The position numbers and the translations under genes are program-made. Shown piece by piece: positions 40,381 to 51,157 of a stretch of DNA of 64,000 nucleotides. The notes below the pieces were generated by a model, which saw only the letters and a list, made by a program, of their open reading frames with translations, had not been told where the DNA came from and ran no database searches. Positions within the stretch are counted from its first letter, which is position 1. Each line of letters starts with the position of its first letter. This DNA is from Thermoplasmatales archaeon (lineage in GTDB: Archaea > Thermoplasmatota > Thermoplasmata > Thermoplasmatales > Thermoplasmataceae). The stretch lies in contig DAHXNF010000036.1 in NCBI GenBank assembly GCA_027366585.1, positions 120,303 through 184,302 on the forward strand, given 5' to 3'.

Positions 40381-42681
40381 TTGACTTTGAAGATCATAGT
40401 GGCAGAAAAAGCAGATGCTGGAAGACGCATTGCATACTTCCTTTCCGACGGCAAGCAGAAGGCAAAAAAAGGCAAAGGGCTTAATTATATAGAATTCAAG
40501 AAGGGCGACGACGATTATGCTCTGGTCTCTCTCAGTGGGCATGTTGTAGAGCTGGATTTTCCAAAGGAGATGAATGACTGGAGCAGCGTTGACCTGAATG
40601 ATCTCATATTCGCCAAGATTGACAAGAACCTGAAGAACCGGACTGTCGGCAATACGCTGCTGGATTTTGGTGGCAAGGATAGCGAGTTCATAATAGCAAC
40701 CGACTATGACCGTGAAGGAGAGTTGATTGGCACCGAGGCGCTGGAACTTGCAGGTATCGCAAGAAATTCTCCAAGCAACAGGGTAAGAAGGGCAAAGTTC
40801 AGCACGCTGACTAGGGAGGAGATCGAGACTGCATTTGATAACCTGATCGGTGTGGATTATGACCTGGCAGATTCGGCGGGCGCAAGGGAAGAAGTGGATC
40901 TTATATGGGGAGCAGTCCTGACAAGGTTTTTCTCTGTATCGACGAAGAGGCTTGGCAAGGACTTTCTCTCCGTGGGCAGAGTACAGACGCCAACACTCGC
41001 TCTAATAGTCGACAGAGAGAACGAAATCACAAACTTCAAGCAGGAAACCTTCTGGAAGATAGTCATAACGTTCTCCAAGGGAGGACATTTCCAGGGTGTT
41101 TATGAAAAGGGCCAGCTATTCGACAAGGATGAAGCAGACAGTGTGTTTGCTGCAGTTAACGGGCAGAGCGGTGAAACCAAGTCATTCGAAAAGAGCGTCC
41201 AGCGCATATCAAAACCTCCGCCATTCAACACTACAGAATTCCTGAGGGAAGCGAGTAGGATTGGGATAAATCCTGCAAGGGCAATGGCTATAGCCGAAAG
41301 CCTCTATGTGAAAGGTTACATAAGCTACCCCAGGACTGACAACACGGTTTATCAGAGAAGCATCAGCCTGACCGGGGTCCTGAAGAAGCTGCAGAAAGGT
41401 GAATTCAGGGAAGAGGTGGAAAAAGTCCTGGCACAGGATTCAATACGGCCATCAAGAGGCAGGATGGAGGCTACAGATCACCCGCCAATTTATCCGGTGG
41501 CAGTGCCTAAAGCCGCTGACCTGAAGGGTGATTTCCACAAGGTTTATGAGCTCGTAGTCAGGCGGTTCCTGGCCACACTTTACAGGGATGGGGCACGTGA
41601 AGTAAGGAAAGCTTCAATCCTTGTATCCGGACACAGCTTCAACTCGGAGGGTTCGAAGATCATAGACGAAGGCTGGCTCTCTCTGTATCCATACCGGAAA
41701 GTGTCGGAATCGTATCATCCGGACCTGATGGAAGGTGAGAAAGTGAAGGCAGTGAAATGGGAGATGGTGGAGGATCACACAAAGCCACCTCCAAGGTATG
41801 ATGCGGCCAGCCTGCTGAAGCTGATGGAGACGTTGCGGCTTGGAACGAAAAGCACAAGGCATGACATCATACAGAAGCTCCAGGACAGGGGATTCATTCA
41901 GGGAAACCCTGTTCGTCCCACGCACCTGGGCATCGGATTCATTCAGGCTATAAAGCTCATTAATTCGCCGATATCGAAACCTGAGATGACGGCCAGGCTG
42001 GAGGAAGACATGGACCGCATCACCAGGAAAGAGGTTTCCAAGCAGGAAGTGGTGAACGAATCGAGAGATATGCTTACGAATGTCCTGAACGATTTCATTT
42101 CCAACAGGCAGAGAATTGTCGAAGTAATTAACAGTTCAGCAAAGAAGGGGGATACCGTTGGAACATGCCCTGAACATGGGACAGACCTCATCATCCTGAA
42201 AAACCGTGATTCAGCTAAGATCAAGTGCACAACAGACGGATGCAGGATTGATTTCTATGTTCCTGCAAACGCGCTAATCAAACTTGAGGAGAAGAAATGC
42301 CCTGAGTGCTCGCTTCCCCTGATCAGGATAATCAGGAAGGGGCAGGCTCCTGAGACCAAGTGCATAAATCCGGCATGTAAATTCAACACGAAGAATGCAA
42401 CCCTTGGTACATGTCCTGTTGATGGGGGTGACCTGGTCATAAGACAATCCAGGAGCGGAAAAAGGTTCCTTGCATGCTCTAATTATCCAAAGTGTACACA
42501 GACTTACTCCCTGCCTCAGATGGGATTTATTTCCTCTACTGGAGAGAAATGCCAGTTCTGTGGCGCTCCCTTGCTGGTTTCGGCCAGGAAGGGATACAGG
42601 TGGAAGTTCTGCCCGAAGATAGACTGTGATTACAACAAGAGGAAGAATGAGCCAAGAAAAGAAGAGAAGGTTAAGTCCTGA
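40381..42681 (+). CDS. topA: DNA topoisomerase I (type IA, archaeal), TTG start
   Basis: 766 aa; TOPRIM ATDYDREGELIG, active-site GYISYPRTDNTVY, four C-terminal zinc-ribbon repeats. Confidence 0.95.
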   Translation: MTLKIIVAEKADAGRRIAYFLSDGKQKAKKGKGLNYIEFKKGDDDYALVSLSGHVVELDFPKEMNDWSSVDLNDLIFAKIDKNLKNRTVGNTLLDFGGKDSEFIIATDYDREGELIGTEALELAGIARNSPSNRVRRAKFSTLTREEIETAFDNLIGVDYDLADSAGAREEVDLIWGAVLTRFFSVSTKRLGKDFLSVGRVQTPTLALIVDRENEITNFKQETFWKIVITFSKGGHFQGVYEKGQLFDKDEADSVFAAVNGQSGETKSFEKSVQRISKPPPFNTTEFLREASRIGINPARAMAIAESLYVKGYISYPRTDNTVYQRSISLTGVLKKLQKGEFREEVEKVLAQDSIRPSRGRMEATDHPPIYPVAVPKAADLKGDFHKVYELVVRRFLATLYRDGAREVRKASILVSGHSFNSEGSKIIDEGWLSLYPYRKVSESYHPDLMEGEKVKAVKWEMVEDHTKPPPRYDAASLLKLMETLRLGTKSTRHDIIQKLQDRGFIQGNPVRPTHLGIGFIQAIKLINSPISKPEMTARLEEDMDRITRKEVSKQEVVNESRDMLTNVLNDFISNRQRIVEVINSSAKKGDTVGTCPEHGTDLIILKNRDSAKIKCTTDGCRIDFYVPANALIKLEEKKCPECSLPLIRIIRKGQAPETKCINPACKFNTKNATLGTCPVDGGDLVIRQSRSGKRFLACSNYPKCTQTYSLPQMGFISSTGEKCQFCGAPLLVSARKGYRWKFCPKIDCDYNKRKNEPRKEEKVKS

Positions 42682-43582
42682 AGCCTGGACGATAGTACTC
42701 TTTGTCATATCTTCGGTACTGGCCGTACTGTTCACTGAAGGTTTGACTTCATCTGGTTATCAGGGAAGTTCGAGCACGACGGAGAGTTTTTCTTATTTTA
42801 TCGTTTACATAGTTGCGACGATCGTCATTACGCTCCTGATCCTGTTTCTTGCCAGCAGGAAAAAGGGCCGGTTTATAAGATACATTTTCCTCTTTGTCAT
42901 GGTTTATGTTGTCTTTTTCGTTGCCTTGGTCGCGTCCAACTATGCATATGCCTATCTGGAATACTATTTTCTCTATATCATTTACGTGCCTTTTCCGCAG
43001 CTTGCAAACATGTTCACTGCGGACTTTTATCTCCTGTGGCTCCTTCCTACTGCTGTAATCGGCTATGAACTCTTCACGAAGCCGAACTGGTTGGTCATAA
43101 ACATAACAGGACTGATCATGGCAATCGGGATAGCATCTATCTGGAGCCTGTTCCTTGGAGTCTGGTTTGCTCTTGCCCTTCTCGTGATACTTGCAGTCTA
43201 CGACTACATCTCGGTGTTCAAGACAAAGCACATGATTACCCTTGCGAAGGTAGCCCTTGATGAAAGCATACCCATGCTTTTCGTGGTGCCAGAATCATCC
43301 AATTTTGATATGTCCTCGATATCGATCGAGAACAGGGGAGACAATAAGGCGGTACTGCTTGGGTTTGGCGACATAGCAATACCCACAGTTATGGTAGTGT
43401 CTTCCACAGTATACGGAATCAGCAGGTCAATTTCCTTCTTCCTGCTGCCCCTGATTGGTGGTGTTATCGGTATGATTTACCTAATGTTCTTCATGAAGAG
43501 GAGGCCTGCTCCCGGTTTGCCAGCCATAAACACCGGGGTCATTGCAGGTTTTGCGATTGCACTTCTGCTCACCCTGATTTGA
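42647..43582 (+). CDS. Presenilin/signal-peptide-peptidase-like intramembrane aspartyl protease (PSH, A22 family)
   Basis: Start ATG 42647; catalytic VYDYISV and LGFGDIAIP (GxGD), PALP-like APGLPAI near the C-terminus; about 9 TM. Confidence 0.85.
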   Translation: MSQEKKRRLSPEAWTIVLFVISSVLAVLFTEGLTSSGYQGSSSTTESFSYFIVYIVATIVITLLILFLASRKKGRFIRYIFLFVMVYVVFFVALVASNYAYAYLEYYFLYIIYVPFPQLANMFTADFYLLWLLPTAVIGYELFTKPNWLVINITGLIMAIGIASIWSLFLGVWFALALLVILAVYDYISVFKTKHMITLAKVALDESIPMLFVVPESSNFDMSSISIENRGDNKAVLLGFGDIAIPTVMVVSSTVYGISRSISFFLLPLIGGVIGMIYLMFFMKRRPAPGLPAINTGVIAGFAIALLLTLI

Positions 43583-43586
43583 TCTT

Positions 43587-45092
43587 TCAGTGCAGGAATA
43601 CTCTTTTTCCCGTGAAATATAGCGGGATAGAATACTCTTCACATTTCTTGATTACCTCTTCGTCCCTGATTGATCCTCCTGGCTGGATTATTGCTGCTAT
43701 GCCAAGTCTCCTTGCTTCCTCAACGCTGTCAGAAAAAGGGAAATATGCATCTGAAGCAAGCACGGATCCTTCTGCTTTTTTCCCTGCAAGTTCGCCGGCT
43801 ATCTTTAAAGCGCGCACCCTCGAAGTTTGGCCGGAACCCGTTCCCGTCACCATGCGTGATTTTGCCAGGACTATTGCGTTGCTCCTCGAATGAGCCACGA
43901 CCTTCCAGGCAAAAATAAGATCTTCCATTGCATCAGGTGATGCACGGGCGGTTGTCTTCAGTTCAGGCTGGATGGGCATTGGCCTGAGAGGTGTCTGTGT
44001 CAGTATCCCACCGGAGACCGATCTAATGCGCATACTTGAGTCAGGCGTGAAATTCGCCCTGAGGATCCTGAGGTTTTTCCTTTTTCTCAGTATTTCAAAA
44101 GCTTCCTTGGAATAGGATGGGGCAACAACTACCTCAGCGAAATTCTTTGCTATCAGGCTTGCAGTATCATGGTCAATTTCCATGTTTGATGCCATTACGA
44201 AGCCATATGCAGATTCAGGATCAGCCGCGAATGCGTTCCCGTAAGCTTCTGAAAGCTTGCCGGATGAGGCAACTCCGCAGGGAGTCAGGTGCTTTACAAT
44301 AATCACTGTAGGATCTTCAAACTCAATTGCGGTTTCGTATGCGGCATTGGAGTCGAGTATGTTGTTGTAGGAAAGTTCCTTCCCGGACATCTGAAACGCA
44401 TTCGGAATGCCTAGTCCGTCTGTACCGTGGTACATGAATGCTTCCTGATCGGGATTCTCACCGTATCTCAGCCTTATTCCGTTCTGGAATGAGAGAAAGA
44501 GGTTTTCCATTCTTTTTTCAGGAAGGAGTTTCTGCGTGAGCGAGTTGTATATCTCCATGTCATACTGAGCTGCCACAGCGAAAGCTTTCACGGCAAGTTC
44601 CTCCCTCGTCTTAAGAGGAACTGACCCATTCTGCTCTATTATCTGTGAGACCCAGTTGTACTCCTCAGGAGCAGTAATCACAGTTACATGGGCATAATTC
44701 TTGGCTGCAGCCCGGATCAGCGAGATGCCACCAATGTCTATATTCTCAATCATTGCACCGAGGTCTCCTGTTCTGGACGCATCCTGGAATGGATAGAGGT
44801 TTGATATTACCATGTCAAAAAGAGGGAATTTTAGCGCTTTCATCTCATCGTTGCTTTTCGCGTCACGTTTCGATAAGATCCCTGCAAAGATCGATGGTAC
44901 GAGTGTCTTTACCCTGCCCCCGAGCAGTTCATCAAAGCCGGAAAGAGAGGAAGTACTTACTGCATCAATGCCGGAAGAGTTAAGGAATTCAGCTGTTTTT
45001 CCCGTAGCATATACAATGTCACCCTTGCGTGTGATCTTTACGAGAAATGTGTCAAGTCCTTTTTTCTCAAAAACGCTAGCCAGAATGTTCAT
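43587..45092 (-). CDS. purH: Bifunctional AICAR transformylase/IMP cyclohydrolase
   Basis: About 501 aa; FDMVISNLYPF, IENIDIGGISLIRAAAKN, LRYGENPDQEA, VKHLTPCGVAS, SNAIVLAK, ASDAYFPFSDSVEEA. Confidence 0.93.
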   Translation of the reverse strand: MNILASVFEKKGLDTFLVKITRKGDIVYATGKTAEFLNSSGIDAVSTSSLSGFDELLGGRVKTLVPSIFAGILSKRDAKSNDEMKALKFPLFDMVISNLYPFQDASRTGDLGAMIENIDIGGISLIRAAAKNYAHVTVITAPEEYNWVSQIIEQNGSVPLKTREELAVKAFAVAAQYDMEIYNSLTQKLLPEKRMENLFLSFQNGIRLRYGENPDQEAFMYHGTDGLGIPNAFQMSGKELSYNNILDSNAAYETAIEFEDPTVIIVKHLTPCGVASSGKLSEAYGNAFAADPESAYGFVMASNMEIDHDTASLIAKNFAEVVVAPSYSKEAFEILRKRKNLRILRANFTPDSSMRIRSVSGGILTQTPLRPMPIQPELKTTARASPDAMEDLIFAWKVVAHSRSNAIVLAKSRMVTGTGSGQTSRVRALKIAGELAGKKAEGSVLASDAYFPFSDSVEEARRLGIAAIIQPGGSIRDEEVIKKCEEYSIPLYFTGKRVFLH

Positions 45093-45297
45093 GCCCGACA
45101 ATACAGCGCAGATAAATCACTTTTTCTTTATAGCATCCAAAGTCCTTTATGAAGGAAATTAAATCCGGGGCGGATCTTCGTGGAGTTATAAGTGAAATGG
45201 CCCATGGAGAGCCGGGATAATGCTTAACCCGGTGCAATTTTCAGTTAAAATAATACAAACCTGTCATGTATTCCTTTTTTCATCAAGTACCGGATGT

Positions 45298-46104
45298 ATG
45301 GTCATGATAATTGCGGTCGTCGGAAAAGGTGGTGTTGGAAAGACCTCTGTGGCAAGTGCAATTGCACTTGAGCTTTCCAGGATTGGAAAAACATTGATTG
45401 TCTCCACCGACTTTATGCCATCACTCGAGTTTATTTTCACTGGCGCTGACCCGCTAAGTGTTATGGAACTTTCCGAGGAGGGCGTATCAAAGGAGTGGGA
45501 GAAGGTATACGGCAAACAGGTGATGGAAATTGCGGGAGAATTCATGGAGGCTGATGATGAGATAATTCACCACATATCAAGTGCACCTGGTGTACCAGAG
45601 GAATTCATGATATCGAGCATTATCGAACAAGAGAAGTCAGGAGCATTCGACTTCATAGTGTGGGATACGCCTGCTTCTTCGTCAACTATGCATCTGCTTG
45701 CGCTTGAGAGGGATTTCTACAATCACCTGAACAGGGATGTCAAGTTCTACTTGAAGCTCAAGAAGAAGTTCCGCATCTCAAAGACTATAGAAATATTAGA
45801 CGCCTGGAAGCAGTTGGCAGAAGACACATGGGCGGGCCTGGAGAGAGTTAATTTTATCCTTGTTTCGACGATGGATGAATTGGCCTTGAGGCAGTCCGAT
45901 ACGATAAAAAGCGATCTTGGAGAGATGGGATTCCGAGTCGCATTCAAGATCTGCAACCGTGTTAAGCGTGGGCAACCGGTCTCCGGGGTATGCTCCGTAC
46001 TCATAGAGGAAGAGACAGGAAGTGCACGGGAGATTGTTGAGGCAATAAGGCCGCAGGTAAGTTCGGCATTGGGACTGCTGAGCGTTATCCCAAAAGAGGA
46101 ATGA
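45298..46104 (+). CDS. ArsA/Get3-like P-loop ATPase, single domain
   Basis: Start ATG 45298 (MVMIIAVVGKGGVGKTSVASAIALELSRIGKTLIVSTDFMPS); DFIVWDTPASSSTMHLL. Confidence 0.75.
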   Translation: MVMIIAVVGKGGVGKTSVASAIALELSRIGKTLIVSTDFMPSLEFIFTGADPLSVMELSEEGVSKEWEKVYGKQVMEIAGEFMEADDEIIHHISSAPGVPEEFMISSIIEQEKSGAFDFIVWDTPASSSTMHLLALERDFYNHLNRDVKFYLKLKKKFRISKTIEILDAWKQLAEDTWAGLERVNFILVSTMDELALRQSDTIKSDLGEMGFRVAFKICNRVKRGQPVSGVCSVLIEEETGSAREIVEAIRPQVSSALGLLSVIPKEE

Positions 46105-46195
46105 ACATATCACTCTCATATGGAATTATTGATGTACTAATGTGTGTTGCTCATTTGCGCATCAGGATTAAAATACTCAGATTGCTTATATAATC

Positions 46196-46483
46196 ATGTC
46201 ATCTAAATACAATTTTTTTGTATTCCTGCTTTCTGGCATAGTTCTGGTTTTTGCAGGAATGTTTTTTAGCACGTTAATTGTTAGACGAGTGGGAGCAAAT
46301 TCCGGACAAACTGTATTCTATTGGTCATTTAGCACCGTTTATCCAGTAGTAAATCCCCATGCTTTATTAACAATAACATACGAAGTGCTACTGCCTTGGC
46401 TTTTGACAGCATCAGTACTAATTATTGCCGGCATTTTCCTAGTATATGAAGCTGGAAAAGCGAGGAGTGGAACTGCAAAATAA
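46196..46483 (+). CDS. Small membrane protein
   Basis: 95 aa with two TM segments. Confidence 0.5.
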   Translation: MSSKYNFFVFLLSGIVLVFAGMFFSTLIVRRVGANSGQTVFYWSFSTVYPVVNPHALLTITYEVLLPWLLTASVLIIAGIFLVYEAGKARSGTAK

Positions 46484-46613
46484 TAGGAGGTTCTGGTATA
46501 ATCCAGAGTGGGAGTTGCCCCGAGAAATTGGTAGGGATAATTATTGGACACAATTGATGAGTGAAGTAATTTATGAAGAACCTTAAAATAGAATTTTTAT
46601 TTACCGGTTAAGT

Positions 46614-46991
46614 ATGAAATTCTCCTTCAGAGAGATACAATCTTACATTTACATTATCATGGCTGCGGTATCCATAGTTGTTTTTGTAATAGTTTTCAAT
46701 AATCTTTTAGTGGGCAATCAGGCAATAATCAAGTCAGGTCTATCGTTTGCTTCAACGGGGGACTGGATGTACTGGATATTTGTTGTTAGCCTTATTGGCC
46801 TCATTCTTTTCATTTACCTATACCTGAGGTTTCTAATTGATGCCAAGAAATTCACCGAGATAATCTCCGGAAGCAGCAAGCAGAGCTTTATCAAGAACCT
46901 CAAGGATCTGGAACGCATCGCTTATAAGCTTGGGCCAGCGTTTGAAAAGAAGCTCCAGGATGCAAAGTCCCACTGGAATTACAAGGGATGA
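46614..46991 (+). CDS. Small membrane protein, possibly DUF3198-like
   Basis: 125 aa; two TM segments then a charged helical tail (KFTEIISGSSKQSFIKNLKDLERIAYKLGPAFEKKL). Confidence 0.55.
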   Translation: MKFSFREIQSYIYIIMAAVSIVVFVIVFNNLLVGNQAIIKSGLSFASTGDWMYWIFVVSLIGLILFIYLYLRFLIDAKKFTEIISGSSKQSFIKNLKDLERIAYKLGPAFEKKLQDAKSHWNYKG

Positions 46992-46995
46992 AATT

Positions 46996-47838
46996 TTATT
47001 TTATCATGTCCCTGACGAACTGCGGCAGATTCAGGGCCCCGTGCAATATTTCAGAATTGAAGTATTTTCCGCTTCGTTCATTGCTCTGGAATCTAAGATC
47101 AGAATCAGAACCCATCGTGAAGGACCAGAAACCGCTTGGGTATGTTGGAATAAAGCAGCAATAGGTGTAAACGTTCCTGAATGCCTTTTTCATGCCGCTG
47201 TTTGCAAGTTTGATAGCCTTTGGCTGGTAAAGAGGGGAACCGGACTGAGTGACTGCCACCCCACCGGGCTTGAGCGCACCATGGATGGATTTGTAGAACT
47301 CTTCCGAGAATAGGCCCTCGGCCGGACCTTCAGGATCTGTGCTGTCGACCAAGACAAAGTCGAATTTATTGCTTATGTTTCTGACATATTTTATTCCATC
47401 ATCGATTATCAGGTTGCACCTGCTGTCCTTGAATGCCGACGACAGGTCCGGAAAGAACTTCTTTGAAACTTCAACCACCTGGGAGTCTATTTCGACGTTT
47501 GTTACATTCCTGAATCCGAGGGACAGGAGGCCTGATGCAGTTCCTCCATCGCCGCCACCTATTACCAGGGCGGATTCCGGCTTAATGCCAAATGCATAAA
47601 ATGGCATCATTGTGATCATCTCGTGGTAGATGTGCTCATCGTATTCTGTGAGTTGCACTGTTCCATCTATGGTAAGGAGCTTGCCAAAATCATATGTCTC
47701 AAAGAGATCAATTCTCTGGAAATCTGTGCGGACGGAAAGAAGCTGGTCCTTCACCCTGAAAGAGAGTTGAAGGTTATCCGAGTACCTTTCTGAGAACCAG
47801 TTTTCTATTAACTTCACTGGCGCTGATCGAAATGGCAT
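46996..47838 (-). CDS. speE: Spermidine synthase-family aminopropyltransferase
   Basis: 280 aa; [61 protein letters not shown]. Confidence 0.92.
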   Translation of the reverse strand: MPFRSAPVKLIENWFSERYSDNLQLSFRVKDQLLSVRTDFQRIDLFETYDFGKLLTIDGTVQLTEYDEHIYHEMITMMPFYAFGIKPESALVIGGGDGGTASGLLSLGFRNVTNVEIDSQVVEVSKKFFPDLSSAFKDSRCNLIIDDGIKYVRNISNKFDFVLVDSTDPEGPAEGLFSEEFYKSIHGALKPGGVAVTQSGSPLYQPKAIKLANSGMKKAFRNVYTYCCFIPTYPSGFWSFTMGSDSDLRFQSNERSGKYFNSEILHGALNLPQFVRDMIK

Positions 47839-48181
47839 ATTTAAGTATTTATTTGAGCCAGACCAAAATTACAGTGTGCATTGCTGGAATCATTCCAGAC
47901 AGCAAAAACTTTGCATCGTGCGACAAATACCTTTAATTTTTCGGACGCCGTGAATATTCCAGCAAAGTCACTATTATTTGCTAAGAATAATATTGCAGAT
48001 TCACTCAGGATATTTTGATGCTGATGTTTGACCAATGCAACATTACCACAGCATTCATGTCACTTTATTTATATGAAATTTTTTTTATGCAAATAATTAG
48101 ATTTAGTTTAATGACGCATTATGGCATATGGATTAAAAACCAAATCAAAATATTTTAATACTAATTTGTACATGCACTTAT

Positions 48182-48189
48182 AGGAGGTG
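48182..48189 (+). promoter_or_regulatory. Strong Shine-Dalgarno upstream of the HTa/HU-like gene
   Basis: AGGAGGTG 4 nt before the ATG at 48194. Confidence 0.6.
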
Positions 48190-48193
48190 CCAA

Positions 48194-48463
48194 ATGGTAG
48201 GAATCAGCGAACTCTCTAAGACGGTATCGAAGAAGACTTCGACAACGCAGAAGCAGGCCAGGAACGTCATCAAGACATTTTTGGACAACGTTGTTTCGGA
48301 AGCAAACAGGGGATCCAAGATCAACCTTGCAGGCTTTGGTATATTCGAGCGCAAGACCCAGCAAGCAAGGAAGGCAAGAAACCCGCAGACCAGAAAAATA
48401 ATTGACGTGCCGTCAAAGAAGAAATTCGTATTTAGAGCATCAAGCAAGGTCAAGTACAAGTAA
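48194..48463 (+). CDS. HU/HTa-like DNA-binding protein
   Basis: 89 aa; MVGISELSKTVSKKTSTTQKQARNVIKTFLDNV...INLAGFGIFERKTQQARKARNPQTRKIIDVPSKKKFVFRASSKVKYK, clear HU fold signature. Confidence 0.95.
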   Translation: MVGISELSKTVSKKTSTTQKQARNVIKTFLDNVVSEANRGSKINLAGFGIFERKTQQARKARNPQTRKIIDVPSKKKFVFRASSKVKYK

Positions 48464-48609
48464 TTTTCTTGATACTGGCCTATAAATTTTAATGTGAATT
48501 TTTTTAAAACTTAACATAATTATTTTCAACACATCCTTTTGCTTACTTTGAGAATCTGTGCGTATGATCTTTATATTATACCGGCGGCTGAGCAATTATT
48601 TCAATAAGA

Positions 48610-49446
48610 CTATTTCGATCCTGCAGGCTCAGCGAAGCGTCTGGGCTTTGCTGTTTCCTCTTTTATCAAATGCTGATTGATCAATGTTGAAGCAGTCTGT
48701 GCATCTGTAATATCAAGGTCGGCAAGCGTACTGTCAAATAGCCTAAATGTCCTGCTCTTCTTGATCCTCTTCACTTTCTGAGCTTTTCCCTCAAGATCAT
48801 GCTCCTCCTCCTTTACGACCCGTATGTTCTGGGGATCTAGAAGTGGATCTGTCTTTTGGATCTTTTTAGTGATCCGGTTGATGTGCTTTCTTCTTATCAG
48901 GACAACTGAAGCGAACCCATGCTTCCTGAAGTATTTCGAACGCTGATCCAGGTGCAAAGCCGATATCTCCTGATAAGGAATTATGTAAACCCGAAGGCCG
49001 TTTCGCCAGACATTCAGGATAACCCTCCGATCCGTTATGAAATATTTCGTCTTCTTGAATCTAGAGTCAATCTGCCGTTTACCAAAATATAGCCCTACCA
49101 CTGTAGCAACTGCATAGGGCAGGGTTTGGAAGAGTGTAGAGTAAAAATTTGAAAATGCAGACGTTTCCTCCAAGGAGATGACAAATGGAGTCAGAAGAGT
49201 GGACAGCATCGAAATATAAGCGATATGGATGTAGTATTTTCTGAGCCCAACTGACGGAGCCATTTCTGCAAGAAGCTTTTCACCCTGTTCAAATTGTTGC
49301 ACCTGGACCGGAGTTTCCTTTAAAGGATTGATCACCTTCACCTTTTTTACGGGCTTTGCTCCAGTCAGCATTGAGCCACATGAAGAACAGGAGATGGCAC
49401 CAGCATCATTTACAGCACCACATTCAGGGCAGATAACTTTCTTCAT
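48610..49446 (-). CDS. Zinc-ribbon membrane protein with a PH-like domain
   Basis: 278 aa; CPECGAVNDAGAISCSSCGSML, two TM segments, then KYFITDRRVILNVWRNGLRVYIIPYQEISAL bPH2-like pattern. Confidence 0.7.
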   Translation of the reverse strand: MKKVICPECGAVNDAGAISCSSCGSMLTGAKPVKKVKVINPLKETPVQVQQFEQGEKLLAEMAPSVGLRKYYIHIAYISMLSTLLTPFVISLEETSAFSNFYSTLFQTLPYAVATVVGLYFGKRQIDSRFKKTKYFITDRRVILNVWRNGLRVYIIPYQEISALHLDQRSKYFRKHGFASVVLIRRKHINRITKKIQKTDPLLDPQNIRVVKEEEHDLEGKAQKVKRIKKSRTFRLFDSTLADLDITDAQTASTLINQHLIKEETAKPRRFAEPAGSK

Positions 49447-49825
49447 TTATGTTCCTATTTCTTTTTTATATTAACCTTTTTGCACGTTCATGATGACCTT
49501 TCATGATGGCAGAATCTTATAATTGGCTGCTTTGAAATGTTTACCCTAGGAAGACCTCAAAATGCTTATGAAGTATTGTAAAAAAAAGGATCGGGTCTAT
49601 CGCCTCTCTCCTGGTTCTATTTTACGCGTTTGTCCTCCATGATTTAAGATGTATTAATTCTAGAAAGAAGCTTGCAAAGGGATATTGTTTTCCCTTTGTT
49701 TATACACGCATTGCATCCAGACACGTTTAGTAGAAGGACCCAGATTTGTCTCCTATTGAATTGTCTGAATGAGAAAAATGTTTGAAAAGTAAAATATCCG
49801 CAGTGGTGATATCTATCAGGTTTCT

Positions 49826-51157
49826 ATGTTGGATTATGACAGTTCCATGCTTGATTATCTCGGCATTAAGGGCTATGAGGAGCTTTTTTCAGATATACCG
49901 GCAAAGGTCAGGAAGAAGAGCCTTGACTTCGAGCCGCACTGCTCAGAGTACAAGCTGATACGGGACGCCACAATGTTGTCTGAATCCAACAGGTTTGACG
50001 GCTTTTCCAATTTCCTTGGCTGCGGCGTCTATGATCGAATTATACCATCCTCGGTGGATTCAATTGTTTCAAGATCAGAATTCCTCACGTCGTATACGCC
50101 CTACCAGGCCGAGATATCTCAGGGAATGCTGCAGTCGCTTTTTGAGTACCAGAGTCTGATCTCTGATCTCCTAGGCATGGATGCTGCGAATTCATCAATG
50201 TATGATGGCCCCACTGCTTTGGGAGAAGCCGCCAGGATGGCCGTAAGGGTTAACGATGGGAAAACTATCCTGATTCCAGACAACATTTACAGAAACAAGC
50301 GAAGCATACTGACAAATTATTGCTCTGGCCTGAACGTGGTGTTCCGGGAATACTCGTTTGACATGAAAACCGGCATGCTGGACCTGAATGATCTCGAAAG
50401 CAAGATGGGAAGTGATGTCGCCGCTGTCATCGTGGAAAATCCCAATTCCTACGGAATAATTGACGAGAAAGTTTCGAAGGTGAAACAGGCAATTGGTGAC
50501 TCCCTGCTGATAAGCTATGTGGATCCGATCAGCCTCGGCGTCCTGAAAACACCTGCAAGCTACGGATCTGATATTGCAGTTGCCGAGGGACAGCAGCTGG
50601 GTATCCACCAGAACTATGGAGGACCGTATCTTGGTGTCTTTACTTTCAGAAAGGAGCTTGCCCGCAAGTCCCCTGGCAGGATTATAGGCGAGACCACAGA
50701 TGCAAGCGGGAGAAGGGGTTACGTGATGACTCTTCAGACGCGAGAGCAGCATATCAGGAGGGAAAAAGCAACCAGCAACATATGCACAAATCAGGCGTTG
50801 ATGGGCATTGCTGCGCTGGCATATCTCGCTACTGTTGGACCATCGGGATTGAGGAAAGTTGCGCTTGCCACCATGCATCAGTCTGCCAGGCTGAAGCATA
50901 TGCTGTCGGGCAATAGGAAGATCAACCCGAGCCCATTCAGCGGTACCAGCTTCTCTGATGTTCCAGTGCTCCTTGACAGTGATGAGGAGAGTCTCGAGAG
51001 CCTGCTTAAGGCAGGGAAAATATTTGGTGGAATCAAACTGGATAGAATTATTGAAAACAGGTATGACTTACTTAAGAAGGCTTTCTTCTTCTCAGTTACA
51101 GAGAAGACGGAAGATTCCGACCTGGCGAAACTCGTGAATGCACTGGAAGTGATCTGA
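49826..51157 (+). CDS. gcvPA: Glycine dehydrogenase (decarboxylating) subunit 1
   Basis: 443 aa; FLGCGVYDRIIPSSVDSIVSRSEFLTSYTPYQAEISQGMLQSLFEYQSLISDLLGMDAANSSMYDG. Confidence 0.95.
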   Translation: MLDYDSSMLDYLGIKGYEELFSDIPAKVRKKSLDFEPHCSEYKLIRDATMLSESNRFDGFSNFLGCGVYDRIIPSSVDSIVSRSEFLTSYTPYQAEISQGMLQSLFEYQSLISDLLGMDAANSSMYDGPTALGEAARMAVRVNDGKTILIPDNIYRNKRSILTNYCSGLNVVFREYSFDMKTGMLDLNDLESKMGSDVAAVIVENPNSYGIIDEKVSKVKQAIGDSLLISYVDPISLGVLKTPASYGSDIAVAEGQQLGIHQNYGGPYLGVFTFRKELARKSPGRIIGETTDASGRRGYVMTLQTREQHIRREKATSNICTNQALMGIAALAYLATVGPSGLRKVALATMHQSARLKHMLSGNRKINPSPFSGTSFSDVPVLLDSDEESLESLLKAGKIFGGIKLDRIIENRYDLLKKAFFFSVTEKTEDSDLAKLVNALEVI

